Below, piece after piece: positions 9,379-20,373 of a stretch of DNA of 64,000 nt. The position numbers were made by a program, and so were the translations under genes. A model generated the notes under the pieces. It saw only the letters and a list, made by a program, of their open reading frames with translations. It was not told where the DNA came from and did not search any database. The stretch's first letter is position 1. Each line of letters opens with the position of its first letter. Origin of the DNA: Ewingella sp. CoE-038-23 (GTDB lineage: Bacteria > Pseudomonadota > Gammaproteobacteria > Enterobacterales > Enterobacteriaceae). The stretch lies in contig NZ_JAZHOH010000001.1 in NCBI RefSeq assembly GCF_040419245.1, forward strand, positions 1,302,001 to 1,366,000. The letters are read 5' to 3'.

Positions 9379-10581
9379 ATGTCATCCACTTTGCAGCCAA
9401 CTTTCATGACAAAACCTTCAGGAATCCGCCCGCGCATTGCCACCCTCGATTTTGCCCGTGGCATCGCCATCCTTGGCATTTTACTACTCAATATCAGCGC
9501 GTTTGGGCTGCCGAAGGCGGCTTATCTCAATCCGGCCTTTAACGGCCAGCCGTCGAGCAGCGACGCATGGACCTGGGCGGTATTGGATCTGCTGGCGCAG
9601 GGCAAATTCCTCATGATGTTCGCCATCCTGTTTGGCGGCGGTCTTTACTTGCTGCTGCCTCGCGGCAAACATTGGATTCAGGCGCGGTTGTCACTGTTGC
9701 TGCTTTGCGGCCTGTTACACGCGGCGTTCTTTTGGGATGGCGACATCCTGCTCTCCTACGGATTGATTGGTCTGGTGTGCTGGCGTCTGGTCAGAGAAGG
9801 GCGCAGTAGCCAGTCGCTGATTAATACTGGCATTATGCTCTATTTGATTGGCGTCGCGGTGCTGCTGATGCTGGGGTTTATCAGCAATCCACAGCCTGGC
9901 AGCTTCTGGTTGCCCGGACCGGCGCAGCTGCAATATGAGCAATATTGGAAGTTAAAAGGCGGGATGGAAGCTATCACTAATCGCCTCGACCTGTTGTCAT
10001 CAAGCCTGATCGCCATTGCCGTACAGTACGGCTGGGAGCTGGCAGGTGCTATGCTGCTAGGAGCAGGACTGATGCGCAGCGGCTGGCTGCGCGGAGCCTA
10101 TAGCCTGCGTCACTACCGCCACCTTGCGGCGCTACTGTTACCGTTTTCATGGCTGATTCAAATCCCGGCCATCACCATGCAGTGGCAGTTGCAATGGGAC
10201 TACCGCTGGAGCGGCTTTTTGCTACAAGCCCCGCGCGAAGTGGGCAGCCTGATACAGGCGGTGGGCTATTTATCACTTTGTTACGGCTTCTGGCCGATGC
10301 TGTCTCGCTTGCGCCTGGCGCACTGGATTTCACAAATTGGCCGCATGGCGCTCACCAACTACCTGCTACAAACTCTGATCTGCACCACTTTCTTCAACGT
10401 ATTTGGCTTCTACCAGCACTTCGACCGCCTACAGCTGGTGGCGCTGGTGCCTGCCGTGTGGGCCATTAACCTGCTAGTGACCTTAGCCTGGCTGCGGTAT
10501 TTCAAGCAGGGACCGATAGAGTGGATCTGGCGCAAACTGACGTCTCGCGCCTCCGGTGTTGAGGAGAACAGCCTGAGTTGA
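9379..10581 (+). CDS. yeiB: YeiB-type DUF418 inner-membrane protein
   Basis: This encodes a 400-residue polytopic membrane protein with about ten hydrophobic segments, beginning with a conserved RIATLDFARGIAILGI segment typical of the YeiB/DUF418 family. E. coli YeiB (about 385 residues) lies at the same place, between folE and galS. The function is not established. The start is uncertain: the ATG at 9379 and one nine codons later both lack a clear ribosome site. Confidence 0.85.
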   Translation: MSSTLQPTFMTKPSGIRPRIATLDFARGIAILGILLLNISAFGLPKAAYLNPAFNGQPSSSDAWTWAVLDLLAQGKFLMMFAILFGGGLYLLLPRGKHWIQARLSLLLLCGLLHAAFFWDGDILLSYGLIGLVCWRLVREGRSSQSLINTGIMLYLIGVAVLLMLGFISNPQPGSFWLPGPAQLQYEQYWKLKGGMEAITNRLDLLSSSLIAIAVQYGWELAGAMLLGAGLMRSGWLRGAYSLRHYRHLAALLLPFSWLIQIPAITMQWQLQWDYRWSGFLLQAPREVGSLIQAVGYLSLCYGFWPMLSRLRLAHWISQIGRMALTNYLLQTLICTTFFNVFGFYQHFDRLQLVALVPAVWAINLLVTLAWLRYFKQGPIEWIWRKLTSRASGVEENSLS

Positions 10582-10626
10582 TATTCACACAAATTATAAA
10601 TATGAGAGAAACGTTGCAAAATTGTA

Positions 10627-10694
10627 TGTAAACGTTTTCTTTCCTGTGACGAGATTCACGCAGGTGTTTTCACAAAATGTTTAGGATATCGCTC
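10627..10694 (+). promoter_or_regulatory. galS promoter: GalR/GalS operator, CRP site and -10
   Basis: A GalR/GalS-type operator, TGTAAACGTTTTCT, is centred at about 10633.5. A near-perfect CRP site, TGTGA-N6-TCACG, spans 10645-10660. A TAGGAT sequence at 10682-10687 fits a -10 box placed for a class II CRP promoter, predicting a start near 10694. The layout matches that before mglB. Autoregulation of galS by GalS and activation by CRP-cAMP are inferred from the sites and from E. coli. Confidence 0.7.
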
Positions 10695-10727
10695 GTGCAG
10701 CGTTAGCCGATAAAAACAGGAAACACC

Positions 10728-10892
10728 ATGATCACTGTACTGCTGTCTGTTTTCACCTCTTTGTTCTCCACCTGGGCACGAACTTTTTCATTTCCTCCTT
10801 ATTCTTTTCAATCAGTTAGCTTAATTAATCTGCCCACGCAGGCGCAGCCATTATTGCCACAATCTGGAGCGACCCATGGTCACCATTCGTGA
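10728..10892 (+). CDS. Putative 54-residue leader peptide overlapping galS
   Basis: An ATG at 10728 is preceded by CAGGAAACACC, a better ribosome site than most in this window. The frame runs 54 codons and stops inside galS, 17 bases past its start, in another frame. The product starts with a hydrophobic stretch ([16 protein letters not shown]) and ends in a His-rich tail. The predicted galS transcript start (about 10694) would include it. I recognise no family. It could be a small membrane protein or a leader that couples translation to galS, or it may be fortuitous. Confidence 0.4.
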   Translation: MITVLLSVFTSLFSTWARTFSFPPYSFQSVSLINLPTQAQPLLPQSGATHGHHS

Positions 10893-11922
10893 TGTGGCGA
10901 AGCTGGCCGGTGTGTCAGTGGCGACCGTTTCCCGCGTGTTAAACAACCCCGCGATCGCCAGTAAAGAGGCGCGTGAGTTGGTATTACAGGCCGTGGCTGC
11001 GTTGGGTTACAGGCCGAATGCCAATGCGCAGGCGCTGGCAACTCAGAGCAGCGACACTATCGGCGTGGTGGTGATGGACGTCTCCGATCCTTTCTTCGGC
11101 GCGCTGGTTAAGGCCGTCGATACCGTGGCGCAGCGCCACCAAAAATATGTGCTGATTGGTAACAGCTATCACGAGGCGGAGAAAGAGCGCCACGCGATAG
11201 AAGTGCTGATCCGCCAACGCTGTAATGCTCTGGTTGTGCACGCGAAAGCGCTGGGTGACGACGAGCTGTCCCACTTTCTCAATCAGGTGCCGGGCATGGT
11301 GCTGATTAATCGGGTGATCCCCGGCTATGAGCACCGCTGCGTGTCGCTCAACAATGTCACCGGTGCTGAAATGGCCACGCGATTACTGCTATCGCAGGGG
11401 CATAAGCGCATCGGTTACATCGGTTCCAACCATGGGATTGAAGATGATTTGCAGCGCCAGCAGGGTTATTTGACGGCGATGATGCAGGGCACGTCAGCCG
11501 TCTTGACGCAGACACGTCAACCGCCGCCGGAAAGCTGGCGTGCGCAGGGCTCACCTGACCTGCAGGGCGGTGAAGCTGCCATGGTGGAGCTGCTGGGGCG
11601 CAACCTACAGCTGAGCGCGGTGTTTGCTTATAACGACTCCATGGCCGCAGGCGCGCTGGCGGTGCTGAAAGAGAACGGCATCAGCGTTCCGCAAGATTTC
11701 TCATTGGTCGGCTTCGACGATATTCCCATTGCGCGCTACACCAGCCCAAAACTCACCACGGTGCGCTATCCCATTGTTTCCATGGCGACATTGGCCACTG
11801 AGCTGGCCTTAAAAGGGGCAGCCAACCAGCTTGAAACCGGCGTGTCGCACTGTTTTATGCCGACGCTGGTCCGGCGCCATTCGGTGGCACCTTGGCAAAA
11901 TGTGGCACCGGTCACTTATTGA
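10876..11922 (+). CDS. galS: LacI-family regulator of the mgl regulon, GalS
   Basis: GalS is the galactose-responsive isorepressor of mgl/gal genes. The 348-residue protein has the LacI helix-turn-helix at residues 3-24 ([20 protein letters not shown]) and a periplasmic-binding-protein-like effector domain. It is nearly identical in pattern to E. coli GalS, for example [20 protein letters not shown]. One segment near residues 200-215 ([15 protein letters not shown]) is longer and more variable than in E. coli. The ATG at 10876 follows GGAG six bases away. It lies upstream of mglBAC in the same direction, as in E. coli. A small ORF overlaps its first codons. Confidence 0.93.
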   Translation: MVTIRDVAKLAGVSVATVSRVLNNPAIASKEARELVLQAVAALGYRPNANAQALATQSSDTIGVVVMDVSDPFFGALVKAVDTVAQRHQKYVLIGNSYHEAEKERHAIEVLIRQRCNALVVHAKALGDDELSHFLNQVPGMVLINRVIPGYEHRCVSLNNVTGAEMATRLLLSQGHKRIGYIGSNHGIEDDLQRQQGYLTAMMQGTSAVLTQTRQPPPESWRAQGSPDLQGGEAAMVELLGRNLQLSAVFAYNDSMAAGALAVLKENGISVPQDFSLVGFDDIPIARYTSPKLTTVRYPIVSMATLATELALKGAANQLETGVSHCFMPTLVRRHSVAPWQNVAPVTY

Positions 11923-11934
11923 CTAATTAGCGCT

Positions 11935-12002
11935 GTGTAACCGTTTTCAATCTGTGAGAACTTTCACAGATTATTAACATTGACGCCATTATGATTCATT
12001 CG
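11935..12002 (+). promoter_or_regulatory. mglB promoter: GalS operator, CRP site and -10
   Basis: An operator, GTGTAACCGTTTTCAA, is centred at 11942.5. A perfect CRP site, TGTGA-N6-TCACA, spans 11953-11968. TATGAT at 11990-11995 is positioned as the -10 of a class II CRP promoter, with a start near 12002 and a leader of about 175 bases before mglB. I infer repression by GalS/GalR without inducer and activation by CRP-cAMP. Confidence 0.8.
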
Positions 12003-12176
12003 TTTTCGACATGATTCATTTTGTGTCCTTGCTACAGGACAGGTTTTCACAGCGAGTCAGGAAGTCATACGTCAAGGAAGGCAGGCACCGTTTCATTGTT
12101 GAGGCGCGGACGCACTGCTCCCGCAGGATTGCCGGTGCCACACTCTGTACCACCCTACACAAAACCGGAGATATAA

Positions 12177-13175
12177 ATGAATAAGAAGGTCTTCACCCTG
12201 GCTACTCTGGCTGCAAGCATGATGTTTGGCGCTGCTGCTCATGCTGCTGATACCCGTATCGGTGTCACCGTTTATAAATATGATGACAACTTCATGTCCG
12301 AAGTTCGCAAAGCCATTCAGGAAGATGCGAAGAAAGCGCCAAACGTACAGTTGCTGATGAATGACTCACAAAACAGTCAATCCACGCAAAACGATCAGGT
12401 TGACGTCATGGTAGCAAAAGGCGTGAAAGCGCTGGCTATCAACTTGGTTGACCCAGCCGCGGCTCCGGTGATCATTGCTAAAGCCAAAGGTGCTGGCATC
12501 CCGGTGGTGTTCTACAACAAAGAGCCATCACGTAAAGATTTGGACAGCTACGACAAAGCCTATTATGTCGGTACTGACTCTAAAGAGTCTGGCGTGATTC
12601 AGGGCGAGTTGATTGCTAAACACTGGAAAGCGACTCCAGCTTGGGACCTGAACAAAGACGGCGTGATCCAATACGTGCTGCTGAAAGGCGAGCCGGGCCA
12701 CCCGGATGCAGAAGCTCGTACTAAGTATGTAGTGAGCACGCTGAATGACAAAGAAGGTCTAAAAACTCAGCAATTGCAGCTCGACACGGCCATGTGGGAT
12801 ACCGCTCAGGCTAAAGACAAAATGGACGCGTGGTTATCTGGCCCAAACGCTAACAAAATCGAAGTGGTTATCGCCAACAACGATGCAATGGCAATGGGTG
12901 CTGTAGAAGCGCTGAAAGCTCATAACAAAACCAGCATTCCTGTATTCGGCGTTGACGCCTTGCCAGAAGCTCTGGCTTTGGTGAAATCAGGCGCAATGGC
13001 CGGTACCGTGCTGAACGATGCTAAGAATCAGGCTCAGGCGACATTCGATCTGGCGAAGAACTTGGCTGACGGCAAACCAGCCGCCGACGGCACTAAATGG
13101 AAAGTTGAAAACAAAGTGGTACGTATTCCTTACGTAGCCGTAGACCAATCTAACTTGGCTGACTTTACTAAATAA
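12177..13175 (+). CDS. mglB: Galactose/methyl-galactoside-binding periplasmic protein
   Basis: MglB captures galactose or glucose in the periplasm, delivers it to MglAC and serves as a chemoreceptor ligand carrier in E. coli. The precursor has 332 residues, with a signal peptide of about 23 residues (cut after AHA). The mature sequence begins [16 protein letters not shown], as in galactose-binding proteins. [10 protein letters not shown] calcium-binding loop is visible near residue 158. It is the first gene of mglBAC. A stable hairpin after it probably makes its expression exceed that of mglAC. Confidence 0.96.
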   Translation: MNKKVFTLATLAASMMFGAAAHAADTRIGVTVYKYDDNFMSEVRKAIQEDAKKAPNVQLLMNDSQNSQSTQNDQVDVMVAKGVKALAINLVDPAAAPVIIAKAKGAGIPVVFYNKEPSRKDLDSYDKAYYVGTDSKESGVIQGELIAKHWKATPAWDLNKDGVIQYVLLKGEPGHPDAEARTKYVVSTLNDKEGLKTQQLQLDTAMWDTAQAKDKMDAWLSGPNANKIEVVIANNDAMAMGAVEALKAHNKTSIPVFGVDALPEALALVKSGAMAGTVLNDAKNQAQATFDLAKNLADGKPAADGTKWKVENKVVRIPYVAVDQSNLADFTK

Positions 13176-13288
13176 TCCAAAGATTACGGACAGACGAGTA
13201 AATAGCTAAATATATAGCTAAGCAGTGGCATTAATTAGCAGTGAAGTAATATCACGTTAATACCTGCATAACAGGAAGTGATGTCTTT

Positions 13289-13319
13289 ATACCGCCGGTC
13301 TATTACTGACCGGCGGTAT
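13289..13319 (+). terminator. mglB-mglA intercistronic hairpin
   Basis: ATACCGCCGGTC and GACCGGCGGTAT are perfect 12-bp complements with a 7-base loop, between mglB and mglA. No T-run follows. It fits a partial terminator or 3' stabiliser that raises binding protein over transporter subunits. Confidence 0.65.
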
Positions 13320-13376
13320 TCATGACGTCAGGTATTAATATAATCAGTTTCTCTTAATATTTAGCCAGGTATAATT

Positions 13377-14927
13377 ATGGCCGATATTCCAAAGCCTGAC
13401 ATCACGCAGACTGACGCCGTGGCTCCCCAGCCGCGTGAGTTTCTGCTGGAAATGAGCAATGTTAATAAATCATTTCCCGGCGTTAAGGCATTAGATAATG
13501 TGAATTTGAAAGTTCGACCGCACTCTATTCACGCGCTGATGGGCGAGAATGGGGCGGGTAAATCCACCTTATTGAAATGTCTTTTTGGCATCTACAGCAA
13601 AGATTCCGGCACCATTCTTTTCCAAGGTCAGGAAGTTAATTTTAAAAGTTCTAAAGAGGCACTTGAGCAGGGCGTGTCGATGGTTCACCAAGAGTTAAAC
13701 CTGGTGTTGCAGCGCACGGTCATGGACAACATGTGGCTGGGGCGTTACCCAACTAAAGGTTTCTTCGTTGACCAGGACAAAATGCTCAAAGACACGCAGG
13801 CTATTTTCGATGAGCTAGATATTGATATCGACCCGCGTGAGAAAGTCGCCAAGCTTTCTGTGTCCCAGATGCAGATGATTGAGATTGCTAAGGCTTTCTC
13901 CTATAACGCGAAAATCGTGATTATGGATGAGCCAACCTCGTCTCTGACTGAGAAAGAGGTGAACCATCTCTTCACCATTATCCGCAAGCTGAAAGATCGC
14001 GGTTGCGGCATTGTTTACATCTCTCACAAGATGGAAGAGATTTTCCAGCTATGTGACGAAATAACCATTTTGCGCGACGGCCAGTGGATCATGACCCAGT
14101 CACTGGAAGGTCTCGACATGGATAAAATCATTTCCATGATGGTAGGGCGTTCACTGAGTCAACGTTTCCCAGACCGTCAGAATGTGCCGGGAGAGGTCAT
14201 TCTGGAAGTCCGCAACCTGACCTCGCTGCGCCAGCCTTCAATCCGCGATATCTCCTTTGATTTGCACAAAGGTGAGATTCTGGGCATTGCCGGTCTGGTG
14301 GGGGCGAAGCGTACTGATATCGTCGAAACCCTGTTTGGTATTCGCGAAAAAGTCGCCGGAACCATCAAGCTGCATGGTAAGAAAATTAATAATCACAGCG
14401 CCAACGAAGCCATTAATCACGGTTTTGCTTTGGTGACTGAAGAGCGCCGTTCCACCGGTATTTATGCTTATCTCGATATCGGTTTTAACTCACTGATTTC
14501 AAATATTCGTAATTACAAAAACAAGATTGGCCTGTTGGACGTCAACCGGATGAAAAGCGATACCCAGTGGGTTATCGACTCCATGCGGGTGAAAACGCCG
14601 GGGCATCGCACCAGTATTGGTTCGCTGTCCGGGGGCAATCAGCAGAAAGTCATTATTGGGCGCTGGTTATTAACACAGCCGGAAATATTAATGCTTGATG
14701 AACCTACGCGCGGTATTGACGTCGGGGCCAAGTTTGAAATTTACCAGTTAATTACCGAGCTGGCGAAAAAAGAGAAGGGGATCATTATTATCTCCTCTGA
14801 AATGCCAGAGCTGTTGGGAATTACAGACAGAATATTAGTTATGAGCAATGGGCAGGTTGCGGGTATTGTTGAAACAAAAAATACTTCGCAGAATGAAATT
14901 TTACGCCTTGCATCCTTGCACCTCTAA
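13377..14927 (+). CDS. mglA: Galactose/methyl-galactoside ABC transporter ATPase
   Basis: MglA is the cytoplasmic double-ATPase subunit energising galactose import. The 516-residue protein carries two fused ABC domains. In the first, Walker A is GENGAGKST (56-64) with signature LSVSQ near 160. In the second, the P-loop is degenerate (GLVGAKRT, about 306-313) and the signature LSGGNQQ is near 417, as is usual for sugar transporters of this class. It is about ten residues longer than E. coli MglA, with extra sequence at the N-terminus ([12 protein letters not shown]). It lies between mglB and mglC. Confidence 0.95.
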   Translation: MADIPKPDITQTDAVAPQPREFLLEMSNVNKSFPGVKALDNVNLKVRPHSIHALMGENGAGKSTLLKCLFGIYSKDSGTILFQGQEVNFKSSKEALEQGVSMVHQELNLVLQRTVMDNMWLGRYPTKGFFVDQDKMLKDTQAIFDELDIDIDPREKVAKLSVSQMQMIEIAKAFSYNAKIVIMDEPTSSLTEKEVNHLFTIIRKLKDRGCGIVYISHKMEEIFQLCDEITILRDGQWIMTQSLEGLDMDKIISMMVGRSLSQRFPDRQNVPGEVILEVRNLTSLRQPSIRDISFDLHKGEILGIAGLVGAKRTDIVETLFGIREKVAGTIKLHGKKINNHSANEAINHGFALVTEERRSTGIYAYLDIGFNSLISNIRNYKNKIGLLDVNRMKSDTQWVIDSMRVKTPGHRTSIGSLSGGNQQKVIIGRWLLTQPEILMLDEPTRGIDVGAKFEIYQLITELAKKEKGIIIISSEMPELLGITDRILVMSNGQVAGIVETKNTSQNEILRLASLHL

Positions 14928-14945
14928 TTTTTAAGGGTTCTTATT

Positions 14946-15956
14946 ATGAAAGCATTAAATAAGAAAAGTATGCTCACTTATTTAAAAGAGGGCGGGATTT
15001 ACGTTGTGTTGCTGGTGTTACTGGCAATTATCATTATTCAGGACCCGACCTTCCTCAGCCTGGTCAACTTGAGTAATATTTTAACTCAGTCTTCAGTACG
15101 CGTAATTATCGCCCTCGGCGTGGCGGGGCTGATTGTGACTCAGGGCACAGACTTGTCAGCGGGTCGTCAGGTCGGCTTGGCGGCGGTGGTTGCAGCCACC
15201 CTGTTGCAGGCGATGGATAACGTTAACAAGGTGTTCCCGCATCTTGAAGTCGTCCCTATTCCAGTGGTTATTCTGACCGTGTGCGTGATTGGCGCGCTGA
15301 TTGGCTTGGTGAACGGTATTATCATCGCCTACCTCAACGTGACGCCATTTATCACCACCTTAGGCACCATGATTATCGTTTACGGTATTAACTCACTGTA
15401 TTACGACTACGTTGGCTCCTCGCCGGTGGCAGGGTTTGACCCAGGATTCTCCAGCTTTGCGCAGGGCTTTATTCAGCTGGGCGGCCTGAAGATCTCCTAC
15501 ATCACCTTCTACGCGTTGATTGCCATTGGCTTTGTTTGGATCCTGTGGAACAAAACTCGCTTCGGTAAAAACATCTTTGCTATCGGCGGCAACCCAGAAG
15601 CAGCCAAGGTTTCCGGCGTAAACGTGCCGTTAAACCTGATTATGATTTACGCGCTGTCCGGCGTGTTCTACGCCTTCGGCGGCTTGCTGGAAGCCGGGCG
15701 TATCGGCAGTGCTACCAACAACCTCGGCTTTATGTATGAGCTGGATGCCATCGCGGCCTGCGTGGTGGGCGGGGTATCCTTCGCCGGTGGTGTAGGGTCA
15801 GTGGCGGGCGTGGTGACGGGGGTGCTTATCTTCACCGTGATCAACTACGGCCTGACCTACATCGGGGTGAACCCGTACTGGCAGTACATTATCAAAGGTT
15901 CGATTATTATCTTCGCGGTGGCGCTGGATTCACTGAAGTACGCCAAGAAGAAATAA
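14946..15956 (+). CDS. mglC: Galactose/methyl-galactoside ABC transporter permease
   Basis: MglC forms the homodimeric membrane channel of the Mgl importer. The 336-residue protein matches the E. coli length and has eight to ten hydrophobic segments plus the family motif region ALGVAGLIVTQGTDLSAGR. It starts 18 bases after mglA with AAGGGTTC upstream. It ends the operon, followed by a clear intrinsic terminator. Confidence 0.95.
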   Translation: MKALNKKSMLTYLKEGGIYVVLLVLLAIIIIQDPTFLSLVNLSNILTQSSVRVIIALGVAGLIVTQGTDLSAGRQVGLAAVVAATLLQAMDNVNKVFPHLEVVPIPVVILTVCVIGALIGLVNGIIIAYLNVTPFITTLGTMIIVYGINSLYYDYVGSSPVAGFDPGFSSFAQGFIQLGGLKISYITFYALIAIGFVWILWNKTRFGKNIFAIGGNPEAAKVSGVNVPLNLIMIYALSGVFYAFGGLLEAGRIGSATNNLGFMYELDAIAACVVGGVSFAGGVGSVAGVVTGVLIFTVINYGLTYIGVNPYWQYIIKGSIIIFAVALDSLKYAKKK

Positions 15957-16016
15957 GAGTGGGGAGCAGGAAGAACCAACAACTAAAAAATCAGCAGTAA
16001 ATAAATCAATAGTACT

Positions 16017-16048
16017 AACAAGGGCGCTTCGGCGCCCTTGTTGTTTTA
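16017..16048 (+). terminator. mglBAC intrinsic terminator
   Basis: AACAAGGGCGC-TTCG-GCGCCCTTGTT forms an 11-bp stem with a stable TTCG tetraloop, followed by GTTTTATA. It lies between convergent mglC and sanA and may serve both. Confidence 0.85.
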
Positions 16049-16051
16049 TAG

Positions 16052-17020
<969 letters not shown>

Positions 17021-17214
17021 TTAGCGGCTAACGCTATGCTCTCTCGCTTCCCTGAGTCGCTGCTGGAAATCAGGAATTCAAGGCTACTTGACCTATCGAA
17101 ACCATGCAATAAGCACGGCTCCGTATCTCGGGGCTTCGCGGAATATTTCAGCAACAATGGGGTAATTACTTCGTGCTGTGGAAGCTGTATTCCAATTTTG
17201 GTGTAAAACAGCAT

Positions 17215-17246
17215 AAAAAAGGGCCAGTGCAGAAGCTGCCTGGCCC
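17215..17246 (-). terminator. maeA intrinsic terminator
   Basis: On the minus strand GGGCCAG and CTGGCCC pair around 12 bases and are followed by TTTTTT (17220-17215), 28 bases after the maeA stop codon. Confidence 0.85.
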
Positions 17247-17274
17247 GATGATCTCTAGCGTGAGTCCGCGAAGA

Positions 17275-18972
17275 TTAGAACGACGTGCGTTTGTAATCGC
17301 GGTACTGCGGTGACCAGAAGTTATGCTCAATGGCTTTTGACAGCGCATCTTCAGAGGTCACCATCGCCACACCTTGCAACTGCGCGGCTTTACCCACTTC
17401 CATGGCGATGCACTTAGACACGCCCTGAATGTCATTGACGTCTGGCAGCAGGGAGCCCACGCCATCCGTCGCCAGCGGCGAACACTCTGCCAGCGCGCGG
17501 CTGGCGGCCATCAGCATCTCGTCAGTCACGCGGGTTGCACCCGATGCCACGACACCCAGGCCGATGCCAGGGAAGATGTAGGAGTTGTTGCACTGGGCAA
17601 TCGGGTAGACAGTCTCTTTGTAGGTCACTGGAGAGAACGGGCTGCCGGTCGCGACCAGCGCGTTGCCGTCGGTCCAGGTGATGATATCCACCGGCTGGGC
17701 TTCCACGCGAGAGGTCGGGTTGCTCAGTGGCATCACGATTGGGCGCTCGCAGTGCTTGTGCATTTCGCGGATAAGCTCTTCGGTGAACAAACCAGGCTGG
17801 CCGGAAACGCCAATCAGCACGGTAGGTTTTGCATGGCGAACCACGTCCAGCAGGGAGATGCTGTCGTTATCCAAGCCCCAGCCGGAGAGGTCGGCGCTTT
17901 TTTGCGTCAACTTGCTCTGGAAATCTAACAAGTTTGGCAGTTTGTCGGTCAGCAGGCCGAAACGGTCTACCATGAAGATGCGCGCACGGGCTTCTTCGTC
18001 GCTCAGACCTTCGGCTTTCATGCCGGCGATGATCTGCTCGGCGATACCACAACCGGCAGAGCCTGCACCCAAGAAGGTGACGGTCTGGTCGCGCAGGCGG
18101 CAGCCCGCGGCTTTACTGGCGGCAATCAGGCTGCCCAGCGTTACGGACGCGGTGCCTTGAATGTCATCATTGAAGCAGCAAAGCTCGTCGCGGTAGCGCG
18201 TCAGCAGCGGCATGGCGTTTTTCTGCGCGAAGTCTTCGAACTGCAACAGCACGTTCGGCCAGCGCACTTTCACGGCTTCGATGAACATGTTAACGAATTC
18301 GTAGTACTCGTCACCGGTGATGCGCGGATGGCGCCAGCCCATGTACAGCGGGTCGTTCAGCAACTGCGGGTTGTTGGTGCCCACGTCGAGAACCACCGGC
18401 AGGGTGTAAGCCGGGCTGATACCGCCACAGGCGGTGTACAGGGAGAGTTTACCGATTGGAATACCCATGCCGCCGATGCCCTGATCGCCAAGGCCCAAAA
18501 TGCGTTCGCCGTCAGTCACTACTACCACTTTTACGTGCTGTTTGGTGGCGTTCTGCAACATATCGTCGATGTGAGCGCGGTTTGGGTAGGAGATAAACAG
18601 GCCGCGGGCGCGACGGTAGATATCAGAGAAATGCTCGCAGGCTTCGCCAACGGTTGGGGTGTAAATCACCGGCATCATTTCACTGAGGTGGGAATCAATC
18701 AGGCGGTAAAACAGGGTTTCGTTGGTGTCCTGAATATTGCGCAGATAAATGTGTTTATCGATATCGCTTTTGAAGTCTTGAAACTGGCGGTAAGCACGTT
18801 CGGCTTGTTCTTCTATGGTTTCAACGGCTTCCGGCAGCAGTCCATGCAAGTTAAAGTTGTTACGTTCTTCTTCTGTGAAGGCACTACCTTTATTCAGCAG
18901 CGGGAATTCAAGCAGGATTGGGCCAGCATGTGGAATATACAGCGGGCGTTTACTCTCGTATTCAAGTTCCAT
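17275..18972 (-). CDS. maeA: NAD-dependent malic enzyme (malate dehydrogenase, decarboxylating)
   Basis: MaeA oxidatively decarboxylates malate to pyruvate with reduction of NAD. The protein has 565 residues, exactly the E. coli MaeA length. The malic-enzyme signature [11 protein letters not shown] lies near residue 265. The dinucleotide-binding motif [16 protein letters not shown] is near 306-321. The Tyr/Lys catalytic region ([27 protein letters not shown]) is intact. It is monocistronic with its own terminator. Its position between sanA and cdd differs from E. coli. Confidence 0.95.
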   Translation of the reverse strand: MELEYESKRPLYIPHAGPILLEFPLLNKGSAFTEEERNNFNLHGLLPEAVETIEEQAERAYRQFQDFKSDIDKHIYLRNIQDTNETLFYRLIDSHLSEMMPVIYTPTVGEACEHFSDIYRRARGLFISYPNRAHIDDMLQNATKQHVKVVVVTDGERILGLGDQGIGGMGIPIGKLSLYTACGGISPAYTLPVVLDVGTNNPQLLNDPLYMGWRHPRITGDEYYEFVNMFIEAVKVRWPNVLLQFEDFAQKNAMPLLTRYRDELCCFNDDIQGTASVTLGSLIAASKAAGCRLRDQTVTFLGAGSAGCGIAEQIIAGMKAEGLSDEEARARIFMVDRFGLLTDKLPNLLDFQSKLTQKSADLSGWGLDNDSISLLDVVRHAKPTVLIGVSGQPGLFTEELIREMHKHCERPIVMPLSNPTSRVEAQPVDIITWTDGNALVATGSPFSPVTYKETVYPIAQCNNSYIFPGIGLGVVASGATRVTDEMLMAASRALAECSPLATDGVGSLLPDVNDIQGVSKCIAMEVGKAAQLQGVAMVTSEDALSKAIEHNFWSPQYRDYKRTSF

Positions 18973-19191
18973 TGATTTTACTCTTCGGCTATCGGAGCGG
19001 GTTGCTGTTTTCTTATTATTTACTATCTCAGGGAGCTGATCCTAAAAGATAAAGTAAATATGTACAGTATTTGTTATCAGCCTATGACGAAAGGCAGAGG
19101 AAATGTGATTTGTGTCCTATTTCTGCACAGAAGGGTAACAACGGAAAATAACTATTTCAAATGCCAGACGGGGAAAGGGAATTAGGTAACT

Positions 19192-19241
19192 AAAAAAAGT
19201 GATTTCCGACGACAGAGGGTGGGTTTAATCCCTGCCGTCGG
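19192..19241 (-). terminator. Probable cdd terminator
   Basis: On the minus strand CCGACGGCAGGG pairs imperfectly with CCCTCTGTCGTCGG, and AAATCAC plus a seven-T run follow. It starts 17 bases after the cdd stop codon. Confidence 0.6.
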
Positions 19242-19257
19242 GGGAACAAATAATAAT

Positions 19258-20142
19258 TTACAGCGTAATTGCCGTTAATTGCTGGCAGCCCAACGCGGCG
19301 AGGGTGGCGCGGGTGGCATCGAGCTGGCTGACCAGCGGCTGGTGGCGTTCGACGATCACCGCACGGCGGATTTTCAGGCAGTCTTCACCGGACAGATTCA
19401 GCAAAATCAGCGCCCCTTGCAGCGGCGGCAGGCTCGGATTAAATGCGGCGTTCTCCGCGTAGCGCCCGGCGAAAATCTTGCCAGTTTCCGTTTCCAGCGC
19501 GACGCCGCTGTGTGACTGGCTATAAGGTGCATGGCTCTGGTTACACGCATCTAAAGCCTGTTGGCTCAGGGCGTCTTGCTCGGCAATCTGATAACCGTGA
19601 TTGACCTTGTCCATCAGCAGCGTGGTGATATCCAAGTCTTTCGGGCCGAAGGAGTAGGGCAGGTAGTCGCCCAGTGTGGCGACATCGCGGTCCGGTAGAT
19701 GGATATTCAACTCAGTGCCGCTGTTCAGCTCATTCATAAACTGACGGCAGTGGCCGCACGGTGTGTAGTTGACGGTGATCGACGCCAGTTTGGCCTCTCC
19801 GCGCAACCAGGCGTGCGTCACCGCAGACTGCTCCGCGTGCACGGTTTGCTGCATGGAAGCGCCACTGAACTCCATATTGGCACCGAAGTACAGGTTGCCA
19901 GAAACACCTCGCGCTACGGCACCCACGTGGAAATGGGAGATAGGCGTCAGGGAGCAGGCGGCGGCCAGCGGCAGCAGGGTAAACGCCAATGCATCATCAT
20001 CCAAGCCCGTCTGCGCTTTGACGTTCGCGACCTGATCGGCTGTCAACATGGCCGGGAAGTCGTCACGGCTGAGCAACGGTTCGAGTGCGGTCTGAAGAGT
20101 GGCGGGCAGTGTGGCGAATGCGTCGAGGAAACGAGAATGCAT
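19258..20142 (-). CDS. cdd: Cytidine deaminase
   Basis: Cdd deaminates cytidine and deoxycytidine to uridine forms in pyrimidine salvage. The 294-residue protein is the long, two-domain dimeric form found in E. coli. Zinc-site residues match E. coli numbering: His102, Glu104 (HAEQ) and Cys129, Cys132 (PCGHC). The C-terminal half is the degenerate second domain. A good CRP site lies 59 bases upstream. E. coli cdd is controlled by CytR and CRP, so similar control is likely. Confidence 0.96.
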   Translation of the reverse strand: MHSRFLDAFATLPATLQTALEPLLSRDDFPAMLTADQVANVKAQTGLDDDALAFTLLPLAAACSLTPISHFHVGAVARGVSGNLYFGANMEFSGASMQQTVHAEQSAVTHAWLRGEAKLASITVNYTPCGHCRQFMNELNSGTELNIHLPDRDVATLGDYLPYSFGPKDLDITTLLMDKVNHGYQIAEQDALSQQALDACNQSHAPYSQSHSGVALETETGKIFAGRYAENAAFNPSLPPLQGALILLNLSGEDCLKIRRAVIVERHQPLVSQLDATRATLAALGCQQLTAITL

Positions 20143-20200
20143 GGGTGTGATCCTTCAGGATTTACGGGAAATCATTCTATGAGTCTTTTGGGGAATGTTG

Positions 20201-20216
20201 TGTGACTTTCGTCACT
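20201..20216 (-). promoter_or_regulatory. CRP site upstream of cdd
   Basis: TGTGA-CTTTCG-TCACT matches the CRP consensus at nine of ten half-site positions and lies 59-74 bases before the cdd start. It probably activates cdd. A CytR site was not resolved. Confidence 0.65.
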
Positions 20217-20310
20217 ATTTTTATGAAATGAGGTGATGTTGTTGCAGTAATGCGAGATATCTCGCAAGTTTCGGCTATGCCCACGAGGAATTGCATTGCA
20301 TTCGGCATAA

Positions 20311-20336
20311 AAAAAGCGACCCGCAGGTCGCTTTTT
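20311..20336 (-). terminator. art operon intrinsic terminator (bidirectional)
   Basis: GCGACC-CGCA-GGTCGC is flanked by AAAAA and TTTTT. It lies 37 bases past the artM stop on the minus strand. Confidence 0.85.
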
Positions 20337-20373
20337 AATCAAGGCAGAGCTTGCCGTGCAGTTTAGCTGCGGC

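Noticed and set aside
18157..18975. 272-codon frame antisense to maeA
   Set aside because: It mirrors the conserved malic enzyme gene and has no start signal or known motifs.
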